Assembly: GCF_003013475.1 (NCBI RefSeq) | Contig: NZ_PXZO01000001.1 | Location: forward strand, 124,001-188,000 | Direction of reading: 5' to 3' | DNA from: Brevibacillus porteri | GTDB taxonomy: Bacteria > Bacillota > Bacilli > Brevibacillales > Brevibacillaceae | Length of the DNA stretch: 64,000 bases | Shown here: positions 34,327 to 43,529 of the stretch, one piece after another | Position numbering within the stretch: the stretch's first letter is position 1 | Layout of the letters: each line of letters begins with the position of its first letter | Translations under genes and position numbers: made by a program | Notes under the pieces: model-generated | The model's database searches: none | What the model was told of the DNA's origin: nothing | The model's input: only the letters and a program-made list of their open reading frames with translations

Positions 34327-36264
34327 ATGATAAAAAGAATAGGATTGATATTAACAGTTAGTATTATTATGTTTTTGACTGTTTTTGGACTAAGTACAAA
34401 ACTTAGTTTTGCAGCGGAATTAAAGAAAATTAACGGGGAAACACCTTCGGGTATTCCATTGAATGAGATGGAAGAAAAGATAGATCAATATGTATCGAAG
34501 TATTTAGACAAAACAACACCAGGGGCTGCAATTGCAGTTGTGAAAGATGGTCAAATTATTCTCTCAAAAGGCTATGGATATGCGGATGTTGAAAAGCAAA
34601 TTTCAGTTGATCCATCAAAGACAGTTTTTGAATGGGGATCCATAAGTAAATTATTCACTTGGACATCTGCAATGCAATTAGTTGAACAAGGTAAACTTGA
34701 TTTAGATGAGGATATTAAAACATATCTACCTTCTGACTTTGCAAAAAAACTTAATTTCCAACAAACTGTTACAATGAGAGATCTTATGAATCATGCTGCT
34801 GGATTTGGAGACTACGCCTTTAATACAATTGCTTTTTCAAAGGATGGATTATTCCCTCTTGAAGAAGCATTACTACTTGATAAATCTAAACAGTATTATA
34901 AAGTGGGAACAGCTAGTTCGTATAGTAACTATGGAGCATCTCTTGCTGGTTATGTAGTGGAATGTATAAGTAAACAGCCATTTCATGATTATGAACGGGA
35001 ACATTTATTTAATGTACTTGAGATGAATAATACAACGGGAAATACAACATTTGATGATAATAAAAAACTTTTAGAAACAAAAGCAAAGGGATATTTACCA
35101 AATCCAGAAGGAGGTTTCATACTTGGTAATTGGTCATATGTTTCTCATTATCCAGCAGGTTCTATAAACGGTACGGTAGAAGATTTGGCAAAATATGCAA
35201 TTGCAATAACTCCAGAAAAAGGTCAAAAGTCACCACTATTTGATAATTCAGACACATTAGAAACTATGTTTTCACCAAGTTACAGTTTAGATGGAGAAAT
35301 GGTTGGAACGGCACATGGTTTTTTTGAATATGTGGGAGAATACCGTACTATTGGTCATGGAGGTAATACTGCAACATTTTCAAGTCAATTTGCGATAGTA
35401 CCTGAAGAAAGATTTGTAATTGTAATCCTTACAAATGCAAGTGCTGAAATGGACATTCTATTTGGAGTACAAGAATTGTTAATTGGTAAAAAGCATACAG
35501 AGAGTAAAGTTCCTTATCTAAAACTACCTTCTTCAAATGAAGTAGATGGAAAATATGTTCCATTTCAACGGCAAGAGGGGAATTTTTTAGAATTTGCAAA
35601 TTATCAAAATTTATATACTGTTAGTGCAACGAACAAAAATGAAATCACAATGAGTTTAGGGCAATATAAAGGTACTTATGTACAGACGAAACCATATTAT
35701 TATGAACTTGTTAAAGAAAATTTCCCTGTTTTTAGAAATGCGTATCCCATTTTACAATTCAAAATGGAAGAAGGCAAAGTGAAACAGATAATTGTAGGAC
35801 ATGGTATGGATTTATCTGAACTACTACCTGATAGAACAATCCCAGTTTTAATTGCTAGTGTTTTAGTATTATTAAGTACAACTCTGTATTTCTTAATTGC
35901 ACCACTGATTTTACTCATTCTTAAATTTAAAAATAGAAAGAAACAATTAGAATTAGAAGATAAAAGATTTAATTTCTACTATTCAATGTTAATATTATGT
36001 GGTACAATAACTGTTTTAAACAATCTAATATGTATTACTAGAATTATGATGAATAAATTCCGTACCTTTGCGGAGGTCAAACCTCATCTTTTACTGAATT
36101 ATCCTTTACTCGTATGTACAGTTATTGCAGCCTTCTTCTCTATCAAATATATGAGAAAAATAGTAAGTTCTAAAAAACGTAAAGTATTTTATTTTCTTAC
36201 AATTACTTTGTTAACTTTATTATTTGCATTATTAATAGGATGGAATTTCTTTATTGTTGTATAA
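34327..36264 (+). CDS. Membrane-anchored serine hydrolase (beta-lactamase family), AT-rich
   Basis: The protein has 645 residues. A signal or anchor (LILTVSIIMFLTVFGLS) precedes a beta-lactamase-type domain with FEWGSISKLFTW (S-I-S-K), SSYSNYGASLAGYV (Y-x-N) and IGHGGNTATF (H-x-G). Four membrane spans follow after about residue 500. ATG 34327 has AGAGGGGAT upstream. The codon use is much more AT-rich than the neighbours, in line with acquisition from a low-GC Bacillus. Related proteins (FmtA- or Pbp-type, or peptide esterases) modify the envelope; the substrate is unknown. Confidence 0.85.
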   Translation: MIKRIGLILTVSIIMFLTVFGLSTKLSFAAELKKINGETPSGIPLNEMEEKIDQYVSKYLDKTTPGAAIAVVKDGQIILSKGYGYADVEKQISVDPSKTVFEWGSISKLFTWTSAMQLVEQGKLDLDEDIKTYLPSDFAKKLNFQQTVTMRDLMNHAAGFGDYAFNTIAFSKDGLFPLEEALLLDKSKQYYKVGTASSYSNYGASLAGYVVECISKQPFHDYEREHLFNVLEMNNTTGNTTFDDNKKLLETKAKGYLPNPEGGFILGNWSYVSHYPAGSINGTVEDLAKYAIAITPEKGQKSPLFDNSDTLETMFSPSYSLDGEMVGTAHGFFEYVGEYRTIGHGGNTATFSSQFAIVPEERFVIVILTNASAEMDILFGVQELLIGKKHTESKVPYLKLPSSNEVDGKYVPFQRQEGNFLEFANYQNLYTVSATNKNEITMSLGQYKGTYVQTKPYYYELVKENFPVFRNAYPILQFKMEEGKVKQIIVGHGMDLSELLPDRTIPVLIASVLVLLSTTLYFLIAPLILLILKFKNRKKQLELEDKRFNFYYSMLILCGTITVLNNLICITRIMMNKFRTFAEVKPHLLLNYPLLVCTVIAAFFSIKYMRKIVSSKKRKVFYFLTITLLTLLFALLIGWNFFIVV

Positions 36265-36424
36265 ATAATTAGCTAACTATGATTGTCAGTGTTGTTGAAC
36301 AATTTTATATGGAAAATCATGATAGAGAAGAATGGTAGAACCCACAAATTGGTGAAATAAATCAAATATTACAGTTCCGAGATTTTCATTAAAAAAGTTA
36401 ACAGTACTTTATATAATTATCTTG

Positions 36425-36454
36425 TTCAGCTAACGGGGGCATTAGTTCAATAAC
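36425..36454 (+). repeat. Imperfect direct repeat, right copy
   Basis: TTCAGCTAACGGGGGCATTA (then GTTCAATAAC) pairs with the copy at 33400-33429. It is followed by CGATCTTCAACAATCGGGCG, which I associate with repeats near Bacillus cereus group genes. It marks the right end of the acquired island. Confidence 0.45.
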
Positions 36455-36495
36455 GATCTTCAACAATCGGGCGCGCGTTTGTTTAACAACAAGTA

Positions 36496-36546
36496 AAAGG
36501 ATGTCACATATTATACATGACTAATATGTAACATCCTTTATTTTTT
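36496..36546 (+). terminator. Long terminator-like hairpin at island end
   Basis: AAAGGATGT-C-ACATATTA pairs with TAATATGT-A-ACATCCTTT around a short loop, followed by ATTTTTT. It is the first strong terminator after the serine hydrolase gene. Confidence 0.75.
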
Positions 36547-36633
36547 ATCACTTTATATAATTTAGGTCTTGATAACGTACGAAATCCGCGTTTTGTTGGT
36601 GGTACCCCAAGGTTAAAAATCGAAGAGGGTAAC

Positions 36634-36688
36634 GAGAAAAAACGGAGTGGAAAACAGGAAGTAACCCTGCTTTCTCTCCGTTTTTTGT
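36634..36688 (-). terminator. Terminator after butanediol-type dehydrogenase gene
   Basis: AAAAAACGGAG and CTCCGTTTTTT form an 11-base stem; the minus-strand continuation is T-rich, as expected for the gene ending at 36752. Confidence 0.8.
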
Positions 36689-36751
36689 AGCGGAATGGCG
36701 TATTTCCTTCTGTGGAAGGAAACAGCACAATATTTATGGAATCGTTTTCGC

Positions 36752-37804
36752 TTATGCTCTCGGGCTAACGAGAATTTTTACCTGGTTTTTCTCTTTCAGC
36801 AGTGCTTCAAAACCATGCTCCACGATGTCGTCGAGCTTGATGCGCTGGGTGACCAGCTTGTCTGCCGGGAAGAAGCCCTTTTCCATCAGGCTGATGACAG
36901 CAGGGAAAACGTCGCGGTAGCCGATGATGCCTGTCATGCTGCGCTCTTTCATGACGATGTGATTCGGTTTGATGGACGCTTCTCTTTCGAAGATACTGAC
37001 GATCATGATTTGTCCAGCGATTTTGGTAGATTCGATGGCTTGCGTGAGAACAGGAGGCACACCTGTGACTTCAAAGGCGATGTCTGCACCGCCATTTGTC
37101 CGGTTGTGAATTTCCTGGACTACGTCGTATTCTTTTGGATCGATGACGATGGCGCCCAGCTCAGCTGCCTTGTTTGTACGTTCGGGGGACAGCTCCACTG
37201 CATAAATCTCAGCCGCACCTGCTGCTTTCAATGCTTCGATGACAAGCAAGCCGATAGGACCGGCACCGAATACGACAGCTTTGTCACCGGCTTTCAACTG
37301 ACTTGAACGGACTGCATAAAGGGCCACGGCAGATGGCTCAACAAGAGCGCCTTGCTCATAAGAGAGGCTGTCTGGGATTTTGTGGACCATGTGCTCATCG
37401 CAAGCCACGTATTCCGAGAAGCCACCGCCACCGCCGGCCAGACCGAGGAAGCCCATTTTTTCACAAAGATTGTATTTGCCTTGTCTGCACGCAGCGCATG
37501 TTCCGCAAGCGAAAACCGGCTCGACGACGACGCGATCGCCAACCTTGATAGTGTTCACGCCTTCCCCGATTTCCACCACTTGTCCGGAAAATTCATGCCC
37601 CATTACGATCGGGGCTTTTTCGCCTGTAAGCGGATGTTCAGCTCCCTGTGGGATGAAGATCGGGCCAGCCACGTATTCGTGCAAGTCGCTTCCGCAAATA
37701 CCGCACCACTCGACTCTGATTTTCACTTTACCTTTGGACGCAATCGGTTCCGAAATGGTTTCCAAACGGAGGTCTTTCAAACCGTGCCAACGTAACGCTT
37801 TCAT
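36752..37804 (-). CDS. (R,R)-2,3-butanediol dehydrogenase-like zinc alcohol dehydrogenase
   Basis: The protein has 350 residues and the classic zinc MDR features: ALRWHGLKDLRLETISEP, EWCGICGSDLHEY (catalytic zinc Cys), GHEFSGQVVEIGEG, four structural-zinc cysteines in CGTCAACRQGKYNLC, and VVFGAGPIGLLVIEALKAAG for NAD. The closest known type is BdhA/ButB 2,3-butanediol or acetoin dehydrogenase; threonine or sorbitol dehydrogenase are alternatives. ATG 37804 follows GAGGAG. A LacI-type palindrome lies 56-67 bases upstream and a LacI-family gene starts divergently at 38142, which suggests sugar-linked repression. Confidence 0.88.
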   Translation of the reverse strand: MKALRWHGLKDLRLETISEPIASKGKVKIRVEWCGICGSDLHEYVAGPIFIPQGAEHPLTGEKAPIVMGHEFSGQVVEIGEGVNTIKVGDRVVVEPVFACGTCAACRQGKYNLCEKMGFLGLAGGGGGFSEYVACDEHMVHKIPDSLSYEQGALVEPSAVALYAVRSSQLKAGDKAVVFGAGPIGLLVIEALKAAGAAEIYAVELSPERTNKAAELGAIVIDPKEYDVVQEIHNRTNGGADIAFEVTGVPPVLTQAIESTKIAGQIMIVSIFEREASIKPNHIVMKERSMTGIIGYRDVFPAVISLMEKGFFPADKLVTQRIKLDDIVEHGFEALLKEKNQVKILVSPRA

Positions 37805-37859
37805 ATCTGCCATCTCCTCGTTCGATTTGGATTCTATATGAAATTCAGCAAGTAAAATA

Positions 37860-37871
37860 GGAAACGTTTCC
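37860..37871. promoter_or_regulatory. LacI/CcpA-type palindromic operator
   Basis: GGAAACGTTTCC is a perfect 12-base palindrome upstream of the dehydrogenase start, of the kind bound by LacI-family proteins and CcpA. A related site lies at 38107. Confidence 0.6.
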
Positions 37872-38106
37872 GAAAAATAATATGTCATAAGTTTGGCATC
37901 TTGTCAATTTGATTTCCTAGGCAAGAGCTGGGGGTGGTGTGCAATCAGTTGAGGAGAGGATGTTGATTCTCGCTATGTTGAGAAGATGTATACGTGTTGT
38001 GCAACAGGTGCGGGGTTGCCTGCCATGTTTTGCTCACGCCTCATTACCATTGGTTTTGTGTATGCTATAATAGCGGTAGGAAAACACATTTAAGCTCGGA
38101 AATATA

Positions 38107-38118
38107 GAAAACGATTCC
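38107..38118. promoter_or_regulatory. LacI-type operator upstream of its own gene
   Basis: GAAAACGATTCC shares the core of the palindrome at 37860 with two changes. It lies 24 bases before TTG 38142, fitting autoregulation. Confidence 0.5.
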
Positions 38119-38141
38119 GAAATGGAAAGGAAAGCAAGGCG

Positions 38142-39173
38142 TTGGATACAAAAAATAAAGTGACAATAGAAGACGTAGCGAAGAAGGCGGGCGTAGGAAT
38201 CGCAACGGTATCGAGGGCCATCAATGACAGCGGGGGAATCAGTCCGAAGACGAAAGCGTTGATTCTGGACGTGATCGACGAGCTGGGGTTTATTCCGAAC
38301 ACTTCTGCGCAAAGTCTTAAGGTGCGCCAAACCTATCAAATCGCACTGGCTGTCCCTGACATTCGCAATGCGATCATTCCGGATATCGCCTGGTCGGTCG
38401 AGCAAGCGGCCAAGCAGCATGGCTACCGCGTCGTACAAATTAATACAGCAGGAAATGCCCGCATGGAGCTTGAGACTGTGCGTGAGGTCAAAAAGCTGCA
38501 TGTAGACGGGCTGATTATCATGCCGCTCGCCTATCCAAAGACGTTGGTCCAGATGATTAACAAAGCGAGTGTTCCGGTTTCGATTATTAACTATGGAAAA
38601 AAGCTCGAAGACAATGTGAAAGCAGATGTGGTCAGCATGGCCCGCCAAGAAGGTCGACTCGTCATGGAGCATCTGATCAAAATTGGCCGTACGCGAATCG
38701 CTTACGCAGGTGCGCCAAAGGACAAGATCGAGGAGCGGTATTTTGCCTATGAGGCGTCGCTTCAGCACGTCGATCCTTCTCTGGTGTATTTTGGTGAGGA
38801 CTTCTCGTTTGAGACGGGCCTGCGTGCTGCTGATTACTTTTTTAGTCTGAAAAACATGCCGGACGCTATCTATGCGGTCAATGACATGGTGGCAATCGGG
38901 ATCGTGAATCGGTTCAAGGAGCTCGGAGTCCGCGTACCAGAAGATGTCGCGGTCGTGGGCATTGACAACAATGTGTGGACGACGATTACGACTCCGCAGA
39001 TCAGCTCTGTTTCGATCATGGGGGAAGAGGTGGCACGGCTGGCGACTGAGCTTTTGCTGAAACGAATTCGTGAGCAGGGGGCAGGAGCGTACGAACGCGT
39101 ACAGTTCGAGCCGCGGCTGATTGTCAGGGAGTCCAGTGTAGCGGTTATCCGTAAATCCTCGTTGGATACGTAG
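38142..39173 (+). CDS. LacI family transcriptional regulator
   Basis: This protein of 343 residues opens VTIEDVAKKAGVGIATVSRA, the LacI helix-turn-helix and hinge. It has the usual periplasmic-binding-like effector domain (IALAVPDIRNAIIPDIAWSVE, VDGLIIMPLAYP, DAIYAVNDMVAIGIVNRF, VGIDNNVWTTITTPQISSV). Its start is TTG 38142, where the family N-terminus begins; AAAGGAAAG lies upstream. It is divergent from the butanediol-type dehydrogenase, and both promoters carry related palindromes, so it is the likely repressor of that gene. Confidence 0.92.
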   Translation: MDTKNKVTIEDVAKKAGVGIATVSRAINDSGGISPKTKALILDVIDELGFIPNTSAQSLKVRQTYQIALAVPDIRNAIIPDIAWSVEQAAKQHGYRVVQINTAGNARMELETVREVKKLHVDGLIIMPLAYPKTLVQMINKASVPVSIINYGKKLEDNVKADVVSMARQEGRLVMEHLIKIGRTRIAYAGAPKDKIEERYFAYEASLQHVDPSLVYFGEDFSFETGLRAADYFFSLKNMPDAIYAVNDMVAIGIVNRFKELGVRVPEDVAVVGIDNNVWTTITTPQISSVSIMGEEVARLATELLLKRIREQGAGAYERVQFEPRLIVRESSVAVIRKSSLDT

Positions 39174-39187
39174 AGCATTTTCAGATG

Positions 39188-39243
39188 AAAAGCCGAGTGA
39201 AAGACAGGTGATCGGTGATGATACCTGGCGTTTACTCGGCTTT
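39188..39243. terminator. Terminator between LacI and cyclase genes
   Basis: AAAGCCGAGT and ACTCGGCTTT pair, with an inner CAGGT/ACCTG stem. The genes converge here. Confidence 0.8.
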
Positions 39244-39247
39244 GACT

Positions 39248-39985
39248 TTAAGGCAATATGGCAAACGAACGAACAGGAAACCCGGAGGCTTTTTCAGGCT
39301 TTGGTGTAATGTTTACAATGACAGCACTTTTTGCTGGGAGCTTATCGAGATTTTTGAGCAGCTCTACTTGATAGGTGTCTTGATCGAGCACGAAATATTC
39401 ACCCAAAAGCGCTCCGTTTTTTCGGTAATCGATCGTCGCATCCGTATCGAAGGTTTCGTGACCGACTGCTTTGATTTGTCTTTCCACGAACAAAAATTTC
39501 AAAGCCTCCAAGGACCAGCCAGGAGCGTGATTGTTGCCATCTGCATCCTTATTGTTGAAGGCATCCACATCTGGCCAGCGCTTGCTCCAATCTGTACGCA
39601 AGGCGACGAAGGAGCCGCTCTCAATTTGACCATGCTCGGTTTCAAATTGCAAAATGTCTTCCACGGATAGCGAATAGTCGTTGTTGACTTCGGCTTCTTT
39701 TGATTTGTCGATGACGACGAGCGGCAATACGAGTTCCTTCAGCTCGATCTCGTCCAAGTAACGCTTGTTGCGCACAAAGTGAATCGGTGCATCCAAGTGG
39801 GTACCGTACTGTCCAGGAAAAGAGAAGCGCTGGGCAAAGAAGCCGTCGTCATGTGTGAAAAGCGTCTGGAATTCGGCGGCGTCAAAGGCGTGGAAGTGCG
39901 GAGATTCCGGACCGAATGTGTGCGTGAGATCGACCCATTCTTTTTGTTTTAACAGAGTAATTGCTTGAATCAAATCGTTTGCCAT
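39248..39985 (-). CDS. Cyclase family protein (kynurenine formamidase-like)
   Basis: The protein has 245 residues. It has the HxGTHxDxPxH metal site of this family (SFPGQYGTHLDAPIHFV), an upstream WVDLTHTFGPESP and a later AVGHETFDTDATIDY. Such enzymes hydrolyse N-formylkynurenine or other cyclic or formamide substrates with Mn or Zn. No kynurenine genes are nearby, so the substrate is unassigned. It converges on the LacI gene and shares a terminator with it. Confidence 0.88.
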   Translation of the reverse strand: MANDLIQAITLLKQKEWVDLTHTFGPESPHFHAFDAAEFQTLFTHDDGFFAQRFSFPGQYGTHLDAPIHFVRNKRYLDEIELKELVLPLVVIDKSKEAEVNNDYSLSVEDILQFETEHGQIESGSFVALRTDWSKRWPDVDAFNNKDADGNNHAPGWSLEALKFLFVERQIKAVGHETFDTDATIDYRKNGALLGEYFVLDQDTYQVELLKNLDKLPAKSAVIVNITPKPEKASGFPVRSFAILP

Positions 39986-40203
39986 GTGCCCACCTCGTTA
40001 TTGTTTTTAGAATTTTCGCACTTGTAAAACCGAGTTTATCCAATACTTTATCCGTTCTAATTCCGAGTGTCAATATCGCAATAATATGAATGAATGGTTT
40101 AACAAAAAATAGCAATCGGGAAGAAGCATTCGAGCATGATTCTGCTATTCTTAAAAGGAGAAGAATGAGTATCATCCAACCAAAACGCGAAGGAGAAATT
40201 CCC

Positions 40204-40620
40204 ATGACAAAAGAGCTTTGGATCAATTTGCCCGTCAAGGACCTCGAAAAGTCCAAATCATTTTTTGCCGCACTCGGATTCTCTTTTCATCCTCGCCATG
40301 AGAATAGCAAAGAGATGGCGGGCTTGGTGATTGGTGAGAAAAACATGCTCATTATGCTGTTTCCAGAGGCTACCTTCCAAACCTTTACGCAAAATGAGCT
40401 GGCAGATACGAAGCGCGGAACGGAAGTGTTGTTTTCGATCGATGCCGAGAGCAGGGAAGAAGTGGATGAATTGGTGGGTAAGGTGATAGACGCTGGGGGC
40501 ACTGTTTTCAGTGAGCCGCGGGAGCATGGTCCGGGGATGTACGGGGCAGGCTTCGCTGATTTGGATGGTCATCGGTGGAATGTACTGTATATGGAGATGA
40601 GACTGATATCGACAGAATAG
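40204..40620 (+). CDS. VOC family (glyoxalase/bleomycin-resistance) protein
   Basis: This protein of 138 residues starts MTKELWINLPVKDLEKSKSF and has the paired beta-alpha-beta-beta-beta units of the vicinal oxygen chelate fold (FFAALGFSFHPRHEN, then GGTVFSEPREHGPGMYGAGF and DLDGHRWNVLYM). AAGGAG lies upstream of ATG 40204. It resembles the PhnB/YdfO-like group in Bacillota with unknown substrates. Confidence 0.88.
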   Translation: MTKELWINLPVKDLEKSKSFFAALGFSFHPRHENSKEMAGLVIGEKNMLIMLFPEATFQTFTQNELADTKRGTEVLFSIDAESREEVDELVGKVIDAGGTVFSEPREHGPGMYGAGFADLDGHRWNVLYMEMRLISTE

Positions 40621-40628
40621 AGAATCGT

Positions 40629-40653
40629 ACCCCTGAGAAATCAGGGGTTTTTG
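40629..40653 (+). terminator. Terminator after VOC gene
   Basis: ACCCCTGA and TCAGGGGT pair around GAAA, followed by TTTTTG. Confidence 0.88.
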
Positions 40654-40764
40654 CATGAACAAGTAAAAAATTCATGTTCTATTAAGGTTGTATAGAAATG
40701 TGATTAAGATTGGTCGTTTACTCTTCTAGAGAAGGAAATAAGGGTAAAGGAGAGGAGCAATCTT

Positions 40765-42771
40765 ATGAAAATGTTTTCGAAGTTACAGACATTAATGGCG
40801 ACTGTACTTGTAACTACTATGAGCGTCAGCCTTGTAAGCGGAGTTGTTTCTCCAACCAAAGTGTTCGCATCTTCTGTATCTGGGCCGGATGATCCGAGAG
40901 AGGTAGAGCAATTTGCAGATGAATTTTTTAACCGGTCTGAAATTAAGAACACCATGGCAGGAGCTACGTTTGTAGTTGTAAAAGGAGACAAGGTCCTTTT
41001 TAAAAAAGGGTATGGATATGCGGATGTAGAGAAGAAGATTCCGGTCGATCCTGATCGCACCGTATTCCGTGTAGCGTCAGTATCCAAGGTTATTACAGCT
41101 ACAGCCGTTATGCAACTGGCGGAGCAAGGAAAAATAGATTTGAACAAAGATGTATCCGCATATATGGGGGGTGCCCGGATTCCGAATAAGACAGGCACTC
41201 CTCTAACAATGGAACATCTGTTAATGAACGCCACTGGATTTGACTATGGAGACACTTCTGACTCTTCAACAACCGACTTGAAACGGGAGGTTTCTTTAAA
41301 GAAATACGTTATGGACAATCTCCCAAATGTCATTCGCAAGCCAGGAGAGTTTTACAGATATGACAACCTCGGCTTCACCATTCAAGGTTATATTGTAGAA
41401 CAAGTAGCAGGAAAGCCATTTGGAGAATACGTGAAGGAACGCATCTTTAAGCCACTTGGCATGGAAAATAGTGATTTTCGACTTACACCATCAATAGTCA
41501 AAGAGTTGGCTGTACCTTATAATCTTATTGGACAGCCGATCCCGACTTATGCAATGGTACCAACTGAGCTTCCTGATGGTGGTATGCTCTCAACTGGTTC
41601 TGATATGGCTAAATTCATGATTGCTCATCTCAATAAAGGAAAGCTTGGGAATGCGACGATTATGGAAGAAGAAACGGCGGCAGAAATGCATAGACCTCAT
41701 CTTTCCGTGCATCCAAAGCTGAATAACATGGCGCTTGGTTTCGAATATGCCAACCAGCAAAATTACAATGGACATTATGTTATTGAAAAAGCAGGGGATT
41801 TACAAGGATACCATACCGGGATGTGGTTGATCCCGGAAGAAAAAGTGGGAGTATTTGTTACAGTCAATAAGGACTTCGAAATTCGTAAGCCTTTGATTGA
41901 AGCGTTTATGGATCATTACTACCCGAAAAATGAGCAGAAAAGGGAAGCGTTTGAGTTAGCGAAACAAGAACTCACGAAGTTTGAAGGGACATACAGCGAT
42001 TTGCGAAATCGGATGTGGACGACTCGTATACGTGCTGAAGGCGGCAAACTCATTGTAAAAGACCCGCTGGGAGAACATGTCCTATATGAGGTGGAGCCAC
42101 TCTTATTCCAGGATGAACAAGGTATTAAAGCTGCTTTTAAGCTGAACGATCACGGAGATGTGCAGGCTTTCTATTACGATTCAAAATCAGATAGTTGGGC
42201 AGAAAAATTGCCTGAGCCGCAACGTTATCAGGATGTGGGGAATGACCATCCATATGCGTCCTATATTAATCACCTGCGCCAGATCGGTGTCTTTGCTGAT
42301 ATGGAAGGAGACAATCGCTTTTCGCCTGAACAACAGATAACAAAAGGGGAGTTTGTTGGCTGGTTCATCAAGTGGAGTGGCATTGCCCCATCAAAGCATA
42401 AACCGATTTACACGGATCTTTCAGGTAACAAGTATGCGCGGGAAATTCAAGCAGCTTACGAGTTAGGTTTACTAAAAGCATCTGCAGATGGCAAATTTTA
42501 TCCGAACGAGCCATTGACGCGTCAAGAAGCAGCAACCATCGTATGGCGCATGGCATTTGGCTATCTTCATGCAGAGCCGAAAAAAGCCAAGTTGAGTGGT
42601 AGGACAGATGCTTGGGCTTTAGAGGGAGTCCATTTCGTAGTGGCAAAAGGATTATACGGACCAGAAGTGGTGAAAGGCAGAGATGGTAGTGTCGATTATA
42701 AATCAGAGCAGCTGATGGTAAGGAAAGAAGCGGCTGCGTTACTATCTCGGTTTGCAGACCAATTATTTTAG
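40765..42771 (+). CDS. SLH-anchored serine hydrolase (beta-lactamase family)
   Basis: This 668-residue protein has a signal peptide (ending near VFASSVSG), then a class C-like domain with FRVASVSKVITA (S-V-S-K), RYDNLGFTIQGYI (Y-x-N) and LQGYHTGMWL near the usual H-x-G position. Further domains include a lipocalin-like stretch (KFEGTYSDLRNRMW), and SLH-type repeats follow from about residue 490 (NHLRQIGVFADMEGDNRFSP, AAYELGLLKASADGKFYPNE, VAKGLYGPEVV). GGAGAGGAG precedes the start. Fusion to SLH indicates attachment to the cell wall polymer, so it probably acts on the envelope or on extracellular peptides. Confidence 0.88.
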   Translation: MKMFSKLQTLMATVLVTTMSVSLVSGVVSPTKVFASSVSGPDDPREVEQFADEFFNRSEIKNTMAGATFVVVKGDKVLFKKGYGYADVEKKIPVDPDRTVFRVASVSKVITATAVMQLAEQGKIDLNKDVSAYMGGARIPNKTGTPLTMEHLLMNATGFDYGDTSDSSTTDLKREVSLKKYVMDNLPNVIRKPGEFYRYDNLGFTIQGYIVEQVAGKPFGEYVKERIFKPLGMENSDFRLTPSIVKELAVPYNLIGQPIPTYAMVPTELPDGGMLSTGSDMAKFMIAHLNKGKLGNATIMEEETAAEMHRPHLSVHPKLNNMALGFEYANQQNYNGHYVIEKAGDLQGYHTGMWLIPEEKVGVFVTVNKDFEIRKPLIEAFMDHYYPKNEQKREAFELAKQELTKFEGTYSDLRNRMWTTRIRAEGGKLIVKDPLGEHVLYEVEPLLFQDEQGIKAAFKLNDHGDVQAFYYDSKSDSWAEKLPEPQRYQDVGNDHPYASYINHLRQIGVFADMEGDNRFSPEQQITKGEFVGWFIKWSGIAPSKHKPIYTDLSGNKYAREIQAAYELGLLKASADGKFYPNEPLTRQEAATIVWRMAFGYLHAEPKKAKLSGRTDAWALEGVHFVVAKGLYGPEVVKGRDGSVDYKSEQLMVRKEAAALLSRFADQLF

Positions 42772-42821
42772 TGTACAACAAGCCGTGACTTCTTGTTTGT
42801 GCTTCGTTGCGACATGAGGCG

Positions 42822-43529
42822 ATGGAGGGAAATACAATCAAAACGATACTGATCATCGACGATGAAGCACAAATTCGTGAACTACTCAGTATTTATTTGA
42901 AAAATTACGGGTTTGCTACTTATGAAGCAGGTAATGGGGTTGATGCGCTGGCTGTATTCTCAAACGTGCAAATCGATCTGGTTATTGCTGATATTATGAT
43001 GCCGATGATGGATGGATACGAGTTATTAAAAAAGATGCGACATATTTCCGAAGTTCCGTTTTTGTTCCTGTCCGCGAAATCGGACGATATGGATAAAATT
43101 ATTGGACTGCAGCTTGGCGCTGACGACTATGTGGGGAAGCCTTTTAACCCCATAGAAGTCGTCAGCAGAGTTCAAGCGTTATTCAGAAGAATGGATGTAT
43201 TTTCTAAAGGTGAAAAGCAGAACCATGAAATCATACAAATTGGCGATGTCATGCTCGATTTGGTGAGCTGTAAGCTGTACAAAAATGGACAGCAGAAAGA
43301 AGTGACATCGTACGAGTTCAAGATTTTGTCTTTACTGATGAAGCATGCGGGGAGAGTTTTTACAAAAGCATCCATTTACGAGCATGTTTGGGGGCAGGAA
43401 TACATAGGGGATGAAAACCTCATCATGGTCTATATCAGCAAACTCAGGGAGAAGATTGAGGATAACCCAAGAAAGCCAGTTTATCTTATTACGATCAGGG
43501 GGTTAGGCTACCGTTTTGAAAAAAAATGA
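42822..43529 (+). CDS. Two-component response regulator, OmpR/PhoB family
   Basis: The protein has about 235 residues. The receiver domain has DDEAQ, the phospho-acceptor LVIADIMMPMMDGYEL, the conserved Ser/Thr-type VPFLFLSAK and the Lys at GADDYVGKPF. The C-terminal winged helix follows (YEFKILSLLMKHAGRVFTKA, then GLGYRF). ATG 42822 is the best start, though the upstream TGAGG is close; TTG 42807 is the alternative. It overlaps the kinase gene by 14 bases. Its targets are unknown; the SLH-anchored hydrolase just upstream is a candidate. Confidence 0.9.
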   Translation: MEGNTIKTILIIDDEAQIRELLSIYLKNYGFATYEAGNGVDALAVFSNVQIDLVIADIMMPMMDGYELLKKMRHISEVPFLFLSAKSDDMDKIIGLQLGADDYVGKPFNPIEVVSRVQALFRRMDVFSKGEKQNHEIIQIGDVMLDLVSCKLYKNGQQKEVTSYEFKILSLLMKHAGRVFTKASIYEHVWGQEYIGDENLIMVYISKLREKIEDNPRKPVYLITIRGLGYRFEKK

